Below, in pieces: positions 55,020 to 64,000 of a stretch of DNA of 64,000 nt. This DNA is from Phyllostachys edulis (Eukaryota; Streptophyta; Magnoliopsida; Poales; Poaceae): the NCBI GenBank assembly GCA_036346405.1, contig CM070548.1, positions 50,263,779 through 50,327,778 on the forward strand, read 5' to 3'. The notes beneath the pieces were generated by a model. That model did no database searches. It saw only the letters and a list, made by a program, of their open reading frames with translations, and was not told the origin of the DNA. Position 1 is the first letter of the stretch; every line of letters begins with the position of its first letter. The translations under genes and the position numbers were made by a program.

Positions 55020-55285
55020 ACTGTTGCCATTTCAAATGGCGCTATGTTCTCGTCGCCATTTGAAATGGCGACAGGAACACTGTTCACATTCTTATCGCCA
55101 TTTCAAATGGCGATAGGTAGTTGGACCGGCGACAGGAGCGGTCAGGGTCTCTATCGCCAGTTGAAATGACGATAGGTTCCTGTCGCCATTTCAACTGGCG
55201 ACAGGAACTCATTTCTGTAATTTTTTAGGGCGATTACATATTTTTGTAATTTTGTTTTAAAAAAATATTATTTAAAAAAAATTCC
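55020..55285 (-). repeat. Right terminal inverted repeat with palindromic units
   Basis: Inverted copy of 50,962-51,225, again with CGCCATTTgAAATGGCG-type palindromes. Unit order and copy number differ slightly from the left side. Confidence 0.8.
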
Positions 55286-55293
55286 ATATGTAA
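55286..55293. other. Target-site duplication, right copy
   Basis: ATATGTAA, identical to 50,954-50,961. Confidence 0.8.
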
Positions 55294-55294
55294 G

Positions 55295-57168
55295 ACCATT
55301 ACAATGTACACCCAAAATAGAAACTAACCTGTCAAGAGATACAAATGCATGAAACCAATTAAGAAACAAGCACTGTATATTTGTGTGCGATTGAAACTGG
55401 AAAGAACAAATTGAGACAACTAACTATAGTTCGATGAAATAAGAAATCGCAGCTGAACCTATAATCGATATACAAATGCGTGCGTGAGGGATCACACCTG
55501 TTGAGACACTCATGCTGGACACTAGCTTGCAGAAGAGTAGAAAAGAAAGACCACAACGGAAAAATTAGGCTAGTAACACCCTAAATATGCATAGTTAGAT
55601 CGGAGTAGACTTTAAAATAAGGGTTAATTCCTTATGAAATTTCTAAAATTCTTTATCGTGTCACTGACATGTGAGTTCCGACAGGATCCATACCCAGTGT
55701 CAGGGACAAATAAAGAATTACCCCAGTAGTTAAGAAAAGCAAGCTAGAGCTGCGAGTACCAAAAAGAAAAGAAGACAAGGTAGCGAGACAAGAAAGACTT
55801 GCTTACTCGCAGCTAGGTGCGGTATCAAGTATGTTCTTGAGCTAGCTAGTATCCGTATTCTATGGGAGAATAAGGTGAGTAACATGTAAAGAGTCCAAAT
55901 TAAAGACATAACATTGCAAAGGGAGTCAACTGCTAAATAGCATCGATTTTGTCATTTGGTATGGAAAATAACAATCTTGTCGAATATCCCATAACGAAAT
56001 TTCCGAAATGACACAAGTGCCCTTCCTGCTCCAACTCCGGCGTCATGAGCTCCCCTCGTCACTCACGCCGCCGCCAGCCTTTATGGTCATGTTGTCCATA
56101 CCACCACTGGCCTCTGCGGCCTCCTCCAAGACCTCAACACCGATGCCTAGAACCTTCGGCGTCAAGTTTCTGTCAAGCAGTGAGTCAACGCAGCCCAATG
56201 CTCTACCTCATTGATGAGCTTTTTACAAACGATTGGTGGACGATTCGAACCGGTGATAAGCTTTTATGCTCCTAGAAACGATGTTTAGACAGAACCTAAA
56301 GGAACCAAGAACACAAAAAGGTGTACGAAAAAAGAAGGAACTGTCTAATAAACTTGTGACTATTTTTTAATTCAAAACAATCATATTATGAACCGTAGGA
56401 TGAGATCAGATATCATTCATCTTAGAAATATGCTTAAAAAAACTCAGCATATATCTCGACGCATACCAAATGGTTCATAATGTGACTGTTTTGAACTCAC
56501 GAAAACAGTCATAAGTTTTCTAGCATTTCCGAAAAAGGAAATGGAAGGAAGAACCTTTCCCCGAGGCTTCCGGCTTGAAGCAATTGAACCACCTCCCCAT
56601 CCTGTTTCTTCCAAAAAAAGAATTAAAGAAAAAAAAAACACACACACCAAATGGACATGGGAAACAGACTGTTCATGGTGAGAAGAAGCTTCCGCACCTG
56701 CCAGGCCAAAGGAATTGATTTTCTTGCCGAAATCTAAGGCATGCTCATGGCCGTTCTTGGTTGGATCAGAGAAGGGGACGCGAGAATGTGAGGCGCTTCG
56801 GTTTGGTCGAGACGAAGGGTGGTCTGTCGCTGCCACCACCAGGAGCTACTTCGCAGCCACCACTAACACGACCTCCTCAGCCAGCGCCGTAGCCAGTAAT
56901 TGCCTTCTCCGGTGACTTCAAAAATGCCGCGAGGGCAACAATATCATTTGACCAATGGGAGTGCTATTTACTATAATTTCTCATCTTCGCGATGTTATTT
57001 TAAGGGACAATTCTTTATTTATTATCAAAAGTTTGTATCATCCTTTATATTATTATATACCATTTATTGTGTCACTGACATGTCAGGAATTTTGAAAAGC
57101 TCCAATGAGCACGCAAAGTGTGTGCAATGCATGGTTTGTTGCAACCATAGTTTTGATTAAGTCAATTG
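55295..57168. other. Intergenic DNA without a supported gene
   Basis: Short frames only. The 131-codon minus frame at 56,444-56,839 has a low-complexity, hydrophobic-patch composition, no recognised domain, and no splice or start context that would support it. Confidence 0.5.
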
Positions 57169-57352
57169 TTCATATATGTGTGCTATCCCCTTTTGCGTTC
57201 AATACACACACACGTGCGCGCACGCGCACGCACACAGTGGCCCTATTCAGCGCTTGAGCGTTCATATATGTGTGCTATCCCCTTTTGCGTTCAATACACA
57301 CACACGCGCGCACGCACATGCACACAGTGGCTCTATTCAGCGCTTGAGTGTA
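57169..57352. repeat. 92-bp tandem duplication with alternating CA/CG tract
   Basis: Two copies start TTCATATATGTGTGCTATCC at 57,169 and 57,261. Each contains an alternating purine-pyrimidine run (ACACACACACGTGCGCGCAC and similar) of about 30 bases. Confidence 0.85.
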
Positions 57353-57928
57353 GAATAACTTATTCTACGCTCCGTTCGTAACATGGGCCACGCGACGCGC
57401 CAACCCATGACCTATTTGTGCGACATCCCACCCCTCACCAACCGCCCGTAAACTCACACACTGCCCCCATGCGCACGCCGCCTCCTGCCCCCTTCTTCGA
57501 CCGCACGCGGAATCAACGGTAAAATGGCACGGTAGCCCACCAACCGGTAGTAAAATCGATCCCTGTCACCTGTGTGTAGATTTCCCATGCCGACTCCATG
57601 CAATTTACCCCCATCATTTATTGTTGTGTCGGACAGAGGACACCAGACATGCTTAAGTTGTTTTACTATTATGTATGGGTTTTGTTACTATAAATGACAC
57701 GCAATATTACTGATGCTTGTTTGTTGGGAATTAGTGTGCGTATGGCAAAGTTCTACTACATTGAGAAGTATCTTTTACTAGGTATATCAGCCACGATTGT
57801 TTTTTTTTGTTGGTAGAAAAAAAATGTCTCTTGACGTAAGTTGCTCTACTGTTCTATATGAGATTTCTTACTGTAAATGACACATAATATTATCGACGCT
57901 TGTTTGTGGGGGAATTGCTGTGTGTATG
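57353..57928. repeat. Intergenic DNA and degenerate repeat left of the solo LTR
   Basis: 57,353-57,600 shows nothing recognisable. 57,650-57,928 holds two degenerate copies of a unit with TTACTATAAATGACACGCAA / TTACTGTAAATGACACATAA and CTTGTTTGTNGGGAATT. The tract continues on the far side of the LTR at 61,276. Confidence 0.65.
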
Positions 57929-60900
57929 TGTCAGGACCGGATTTCTGAATCCGAACTCTCTGTGTATTTCTGTACCAATCCCAGATCAGTAGCTAGTGCA
58001 CACAGTGGAAACAGCGTTGATAACAAATTCGAATCACAATTAACATAAAAGTACTAACAAAGTACCGGCCTTAAGGCCACTTATTACAAAAAAGGTCAAG
58101 AAGACCTTAAGTCTTACAGCAGTGGGAACAACAAAAGAGTAAACTCCGAGTGGTGACCCATTAAATTGCCCCACTGGCATTTAATTAGGGAGCACGGCCT
58201 AGTACTCCGGATGTCCTTTGTCAAACCCGCATAACAAGTTCGAATCATTGAAGGCTTTTGAGACTAGTTTTGAGTGTAGCATGTGAGTACATAAAGTACT
58301 CAGCAAGTCTTGGGAAAAATGCATATGCATAGCTTTAACAATTGGGCTTATAGGGTTCTTTTGCACCAAGCAATATTTTATGTTTCAAACATTTTACATA
58401 AAGCACATTTGACAATTGTAGTTTCAATAAGTAAATAAATACACTAGTGAAGTTTCTAGCTGCATGTCACTAACATCGAGGCTATAGCCGCCAAGGTTTT
58501 CGAAGCATAGGGCTTTAGCTGCCAGAACATCTATCCGAGAGTCCCAACTGCTCCCGGTTCCTCAAATTTACTCTTTTGAAATCAAAACCAAAATCTACCA
58601 TGTGAAAGCGCACCTTGCCCGCCCTTGACCATGGGTACGGCTATTCGAATAGTTTTACACTATGCAGAGGTTGTATAGCTTGACCTACACGAGATAATCA
58701 ACTTATAATATCAGCCATAACACGCTTCCTTGGGCGTGTGACTAAGCGATTATCACAGGGCTTTTATAATACTTTATCATAACATTACAATACTTTATCA
58801 TAACATTAGCCTGCCCGATGAGTTTAACCCCAAGTCATGGATATTCATTTACCATCGACTTGGAGCTCACCGTTGTGGGGGAAAACCTGCCTAGACTTGG
58901 ACGTTCATTTACCAACATCGGGCGTAAGCCCCGACAGACATGGACGTTCATTTACCATTGTCTGCATGACCCAAAATATGGAAGTGCATTTACCATATTC
59001 ACACATCTCAAGATATGGAGGTGCATTTACCATAATCAAGAGAACACCTATCAACTACAGTCTGCGGGCTTAATGCTTGGACTCAGTAAATTACTCAGCC
59101 AGATCCTTCCCATTTAGGACATGGGTTATACGGTAGTGCTCAATTTGAATAGTCACAAGCGTCGGTCCTTAATATGACTTGGACGGAACTTACCACAATA
59201 CAAGATCTCGTGCTCTAGCTGCACCCGCTTGAACTTACCATCCGCCCAAGTCTAAACAGATTTTTACCATGTTATTTTATTTTATAAACTAACGGCAATA
59301 CCTATTGCCATACATTTCTCAAAAAGATTTGCATAAAAGGTAATAATATTTCCTCCCATTGGGTGATCAAGACTGAAGCATGCCTAAGCAATTCTACTAT
59401 ATTTAACTATTCCACAATATTGTAATCAATATTGCGGAGTTACTATGCTAGGGTTACAAAGGTATAGGATAACAATTATCAAAAAAAGACATTAACAACT
59501 TTTAGGTTTAACTAACAACCTACAAATTGAACTCATCATTTTATGTAAAATAGCAATGCATAATACTTTTAAAAACTAAAAACAATATTTGAAAATCATA
59601 GGTACAAAATGTTCAAAGGAGACTCGCCTTCGTCGAAGGTTGAGATCACTGCGTCCAGTTGATCTAGAGTGGCTTCGGCGACATCGGACTGTACACGCGT
59701 GAATCGAGACAATTAATAACAGAAAATCAAATAAAATCCAAAAATTATAAAATTGGTATAGAAAGACAGATGTTGAATTTAGGAATAAGAATTGACAGAA
59801 TCAAAGTTCGTAGGAAGGAGAACGAATGTCCGGAAGATAGTAATCGCAGGAAATGATATAAATTGAAGAAAAGAAGGAATATGCTGGAATGTGCTTGTTC
59901 TGATTTTTCTCAAAAAGCCAAAGCATCTGACACCAAGACCCCACTTGTTAGTTGGTCAGAGAGATAAGAAAGGAGTTAGAGCATGACAAGAGAGGGACCC
60001 AACTGCTAGAGTCACAGAAGCAACACACAGTGACTCAACACACAGTAGAAAAATAGAGCAAGCTCTGGGTGCACAGGCGTGTTGCCGACGCCGGCGAGCG
60101 GTGGCGCGGGACGGCCGTCTAATAGGAAAAATGGAACCTCGTGAGGGGTGATGGTCCCATAGGCGGCGGCGGCGGCGGCGGAGATGGCTCGGGGCGGCGG
60201 CGACGACACTGGAGGCGCATTTCGGTGTCTTGGCGGCAATGCAAGAAGACGGCGAGGAAAATGGCGCAGGCATGAGTTGTGCCCGGGCAAGAGATGGTGT
60301 AAGCGAGGTCGAAGAGTCAAGAGAATGGCTGAGGAGGCGGCGACGACGGTCGCGACAAGAAGAAAAAGAGGGCATGATGGCGGCTCTGCCTGAGAGGCGA
60401 GGAGAGAGGGAAAAGAGGGGGAAACAGAGGAGGAGGACTCGGAGCACGCCGTGACACGCTCAGGGAGGCGAGAAGACTCATTGGAGGCAAGATCAAGGAT
60501 GGACGATGGCCAGTTTTGGGGACGAAGATGAAGGTGGCGGTCCGATGATCTTGGGGAAACGGGGAGGCGAGCACAGCAAAGGACATCTCAAGGCGAACTC
60601 GGGGGTGAAGACAATGTGGTCGAAGGAGCTTTGACGATAACAAATTACGGCGAAGAAGAGCTTCAGCTGCGCTCAGTTTTGTTGACAAAATTTGGCGAAA
60701 CCGAGGCGATTGCGGCGATGATTTCCAGGGGCTTCGGGAGAGGACGCCGATGCAAAGAAATTGACACGGAAGACGCTGCTTAAATAGGGCCGAAGAGGGA
60801 GAAAGGGGAGGAGTGGCGCGCGGTGCAGGCAGGATTCGCGGCGCACTATGTGGGACAGGGGATGGGCGCGGCCGGGATAGGCAGAGGTGTAGGGCATGGC

Positions 60901-61275
60901 CAGGGCACGGGGCGAGAGACATGGGCAAGCAGCGGGTTGAGGAGTAGTAGTGGGTTTGCCAAGACGCGCACCCGCAGAGACAAAGCAGGAAAGGATAAGC
61001 AAGAAGAAAAAGAAAAAGAAAGGAAAGAAAAGAAAAGAAAGAGGAAAAAAAAGGAAAAAGAAGAAGAAAAAGGAAAATGAAGTTTTGCGGAAAATTCAAA
61101 TTACAAAATTTGAATTTCGAAAATTGGTGAAGAATTTGAACTGAGACGATCAAATTTGACTTTGAATATCAGATTTGGGATTTGAATAAATGAAAAACTC
61201 CAATTGAAATCCAAATATTCGAATTAATTAATTTAAATTATTTTTTTGAAAAAGGCCAAATTTTGGAATCTTACA
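57929..61275 (-). mobile_element. Solo LTR of a long-LTR gypsy element (3.35 kb)
   Basis: Plus-strand start TGTCAGGACCGG and end GAATCTTACA give TG...CA. The flanks are GTATG (57,924-57,928) and TTATG (61,276-61,280), a 5-bp duplication with one mismatch. No PBS, PPT or internal domain adjoins, so recombination between two LTRs probably removed the rest. Minus-strand features are an AT-rich U3, a TATA-like TATTTAA (60,780-60,786), a GC-rich leader, and a tract near 58,650 shared with the LTR at 13,060-16,470. Open frames up to 278 codons (60,317-61,153) lie in U3/leader and are not genes. Confidence 0.82.
60780..60786 (-). promoter_or_regulatory. LTR TATA-like box
   Basis: CCTATTTAAGC on the minus strand, about 490 bases inside the LTR start. 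Position and context correspond to the TATA box at 13,978 in the related LTR. Confidence 0.55.
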
Positions 61276-61890
61276 TTATGGCAAAGTTTTACTGCATTGA
61301 GAACTATCTTTTACTAGGTATCTAGCCACAGGTACTATGTTTGATGGAAGAAAAAAAACGTCCCGTGTAGAGAATTTGTTTTATTGTTCTATATGTGCTC
61401 GCTTACTTGTAAAAATGTTTGATGGAAGAACAAAAACGTCCCGTGTAGAGAATTTGGTCTCAGGATTGTAGAAAATACTAGCCACAGTCCGGTGGAGAAC
61501 AAAGGGGGGATGGGGTGCAGAGGAGTCACAGTAAAAGACGCTGATGTTAGCAGTAAATCATGTTTGTATGGGAAGTAAAAGGGACTCTGGATTAGAGCAA
61601 ATACACACTACAGTCTAGTGGAGAACAAAAAAAGGGGGCGAGAGGACTTAGAGTAAAAGACGCTGATGATAGCAGTACGTCACATTTGTATGGGAAGTAA
61701 AAGAGACTCGGGATTGGAGAAAATACTCACTGTAGTCCCGTGGAGAACAGGAGGGGGGGGGGGGCGACGGGAGTTACAGTAAAAGACGCTGATGATAGCA
61801 GTAAATCACAAGAACAAAAAAAAGGAGGATAGGGGGAGTCACAGTAAAGAACGCTGATGATAGCAGTAAATCACGTTTGTGGAGGAGGTA
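61276..61890. repeat. Minisatellite with about 125-bp period
   Basis: At least four copies of a unit containing AGTAAAAGACGCTGATGATA and GCAGTAAATCAC, then GTATGGGAAGTAAAAG, at about 61,530, 61,655, 61,780 and 61,845. Shorter repeats with AAAACGTCCCGTGTAGAGAA precede it (61,360 and 61,433). One copy contains a run of 12 guanines (61,753-61,764). Confidence 0.8.
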
Positions 61891-61909
61891 AAAAGGAGGA
61901 GCCTCTTAC

Positions 61910-62509
61910 CTTTTAAGCCTCTCGTCCTTGCATATCAGCTCTGTCGCCTCTATGGTCGTGGCAATCGACACCTTAGGACGCATGACATGATGCTTGAAGG
62001 GGGACACTAGCCTGCTAGGGACTTTGGTCATCCTCTTCGCGAAGACAGCAACGCCAGCACCTTGCATCGGGCCTGCGAGTACCATGCTCTTCCCTACTAT
62101 GGTCTTCTTGTTGGCAACCACCTTCCTGGTTGAGATGGTGCCCAACTTCGGTGTCTGCCTGCCACCTGCAGGTTGGAGACTGGACTTGACGGGCACGACG
62201 ACTTTCTATGGACAAGAATAATCTTTTACTCTTACACGTACATAGAATTGCTAGATGTGTGCATAAACATTACTGCTAGAAGAACTCTTCACCTTGTCCT
62301 CACTGGTGCTATCCGATTGCACCACTTTATCTTTGACAACAAAGGTGGACATCTTGGGTGGCTCCTTGGTGGGCAAAACCTCTTTCGGGGCATCCTTTGA
62401 AAGAAAGTCAAATTAGTGGAAAAATGTAAGCAAATTTACTTTATCCCTTTATGGATATTACTGTATCCAGTACCTTCATTTGCTCTGGAATGGTGGTGAG
62501 GGGCCTAGG
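61910..62509 (-). pseudogene. Three-exon fragment of an unknown gene, cut by an LTR
   Basis: Minus-strand exons at 62,474-62,509 (PRPLTTIPEQMK, donor AAG|GTACTG), 62,293-62,394 (DAPKEVLPTKEPPKMSTFVV..., acceptor TTTCAAAG, donor AAG|GTGAAG) and 61,910-62,205 (VPVKSSLQPAGGRQTPKLGT, ..MTKVPSRLVSPFKHHVM.., acceptor GTCCATAG, donor AAAAG|GTAAGA) join in phase without a stop. The Lys/Thr/Val-rich, low-complexity composition resembles tails of transposon-encoded proteins, possibly next to an Ulp1-like protease domain, but I do not recognise a domain. The first exon is cut at 62,509/62,510 by the next LTR. The downstream intron would run into the minisatellite. Confidence 0.55.
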
Positions 62510-64000
62510 TGCAAGAACCCGGGGTATTTAACTTGTCATACTTAACCATCCACTTGGTCCTAGCATTACAAATTAAATATCCCGTCCTCGGTGTATTGTA
62601 TACCTCCCAAGAGTGGTACACACACACCTCACAATCCATACACAAGATAATACAATACCGAGTCTTCATAATTTACATTACAAAAGACATTCAAAGTTCA
62701 AATTACACAAATAGGGCCGACCGGCCAAATGACAAGGTAAATAACTAAAGTAGCAGCGGAAGCAAAAGCCATAAGATGGTGATAAACAAAAGTCAACCGG
62801 CTGCCCTTACCCACTAGACAACCGACTGGACCGCTAAGCTAGTCGTCCTACACAAAGTCCGTCTCACAAAAGTTGATCCCTTGGGAATCAACCTCATCTG
62901 AAATTGTATCACCTGGGTTGAGTACAAAGTTGTACCCGCAAGTCTTACAAGCAAAAGAAATATATAGATGCATTTATGTATCAAAGTAAGGCTACTACAC
63001 TAAGCAATTTTTTAGCATAAAGTAGTTTTCTTTGCAATAGAGTATTAGGTTATAAAGCAATTTGTCAAATCTATTTTTAATTGCTTAAATAACAGCGAGA
63101 CAACAATTATGAGCATAATTAACATCCTAGAGGTGACTTCCCAACAGCCACCGCAACATAGCATGAAATACCCAATCTACCACCCGATTTCAAGTTTTAA
63201 TGAAAATGTTAAAGTCTAACTCTTGAAAGACCTTCCCAAGCATGTCCATAACCTAGGACGAGGCCGATTAAACCCTGCAGGGGTGTAAAACTTTACCCAC
63301 ATGCCAGATCGCCATTTCGCCAAGCTATAGAGCACACTTCCTTAGGTATGCTGGCAAGGCTAAGTTCTACGAGATGTTTTCCAATGGAATGAATTAATTA
63401 AGAGTCGCACGTATGGGGGTTAACCCTCCGCGAACTGCCCTTCCCGGGCTCCCACGGGGGACTCATGCGTTGTGTTGGACACATCGGCCCAGCCTCAGCA
63501 ACTGTTGATGCTCCTCGGGTGAGGGAACCTACCCAAAACCCTCCTTGCACAAGCCCAACAACAACAGAACAATAGAATAATTTTTTCTCCTAACACTACC
63601 ACTGGTGAGTCTTTTATTAAGACACTCCAAAGTACTTAGTCAAGAGAGGTCCCATATCCCCCTCATGTGGACGCACGCAAAAGCGCTTGGTTCAATGTAA
63701 CAAGATGTTCGGTCCTTGCTGACCTAGGCACCAACCACACACTCGACAATCACACCATCAAACCTGTGCCTAAGTCTAAATATTTTTATTTTCAGTTTTA
63801 GTTTTCCAAATACATTATATACATGAGTACCCTGACCCAAGTATTTTAAAGTGTGGATATAATGACCATCGCTAAAGCGATGATCCCTATTTTACCGTTC
63901 TAAGCATTGCTAAGCAAACCGACTTGTATACCAAGTATATAAATGACCAGAGCTTATCCATCGAGCTCTAAAACATTAGCAATAATCTAACTTAGGCTCA
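62510..64000 (-). mobile_element. Gypsy-type LTR, minus orientation, off right edge
   Basis: Starts TGCAAGAACCCGGGG at 62,510 in the middle of an exon and continues past 64,000. Patterns resemble the other long gypsy LTRs: GAGTACAAAGTTGTACCCGC (about 62,920) and a CTGCAGGGGTGTAAAACTTT tract (about 63,280). It could be a 3' LTR with the element to the right, or a solo LTR. Target duplication partner not in the window. Confidence 0.6.

Larger units (their letters stand above)
50962..55285 (-). mobile_element. TIR transposon carrying a PMD gene, no visible transposase
   Basis: 4,324 bp. The ends GGAATTTTTTTTAAATAATA are inverted copies, and similarity continues for about 265 bases on each side (50,962-51,225 and 55,285-55,020). 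The 8-9 bp duplication and long TIRs fit the Mutator superfamily; an 8-bp duplication alone would also allow hAT, though hAT TIRs are short. The interior carries one minus-strand PMD gene and no mudrA-like coding. A one-ended relative lies at 16,560-17,168. This is either a non-autonomous MULE that captured a PMD gene or a family in which PMD is the resident gene. Confidence 0.8.

Noticed and set aside
50962..55285. hAT superfamily for the PMD element because of an 8-bp duplication
   Set aside because: The TIRs are about 265 bp and a 9-bp reading of the duplication is possible, so Mutator-like is preferred, though not proven.
56444..56839. 131-codon minus-strand ORF
   Set aside because: No recognised motif, unusual composition, no supporting start or splice context.
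60317..61153. 278-codon minus-strand ORF
   Set aside because: It is in the U3/leader of the solo LTR, spans the TATA-like box, and is low complexity (Phe/Leu/Ser/Pro runs).

Overview
The window is nuclear DNA of a flowering plant, almost certainly a grass and probably close to rice (Oryzeae). The signs are one intron-rich host gene with a very GC-rich first exon, GT-AG introns, and a dense load of LTR retrotransposons and Mutator-like DNA elements of the kinds common in rice. Nothing prokaryotic or organellar is present: no operons, rRNA, tRNA genes or CRISPR arrays. Family names come from reading motifs, not from a database search.

Layout. (1) 1-17,168 is nested transposon wreckage: an LTR running off the left edge (1-590); relics of a Mutator-like element (MULE) with a plant-mobile-domain (PMD) exon remnant (600-1130) and a mudrA-type transposase split into two pieces (about 1,500-2,216 and 9,795-11,147) by a minus-strand SIRE/Maximus-type copia element (about 2,217-9,795); a deleted LTR element with a perfect 5-bp target duplication (11,447-12,764); a long gypsy-type LTR (about 13,060-16,470); and one end of a PMD-carrying TIR element (about 16,560-17,168). 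(2) 17,169-20,883 holds small non-autonomous DNA elements and the 3' flank of the host gene. (3) 20,884-49,795 is one host gene on the minus strand, 14 exons, encoding a class 3 lipase fused to a P-loop NTPase-like domain, resembling the Arabidopsis At3g07400 type. Its intron 12 (14.9 kb) holds an LTR remnant, a copia element inside it, and inside the copia both a CRM-like gypsy element and a hAT-like insert. Its intron 7 (6.4 kb) holds a second copia element. Every retroelement in the gene runs antisense to it. (4) 50,962-55,285 is a 4.3-kb DNA transposon with about 265-bp terminal inverted repeats and an 8-9 bp target duplication, carrying a degenerate PMD gene and no visible transposase. 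(5) 55,295-64,000 holds little-known intergenic DNA, tandem repeats, a 3.35-kb solo LTR (57,929-61,275) inserted next to a minisatellite, a three-exon fragment of an unknown gene (61,910-62,509), and a further LTR that cuts its last exon and runs off the right edge.

How it fits together. The only gene that looks functional is the lipase/P-loop fusion. Exons 2-14 (2,829 nt) join without a stop or frameshift and all splice sites are canonical, despite more than 18 kb of inserted elements. Exon 1 has a possible 1-base frameshift. Target duplications (GCGTC, AGGAT, CCCGG, ATGAC, ATATGTAA) fix the order of several insertions from the sequence alone.
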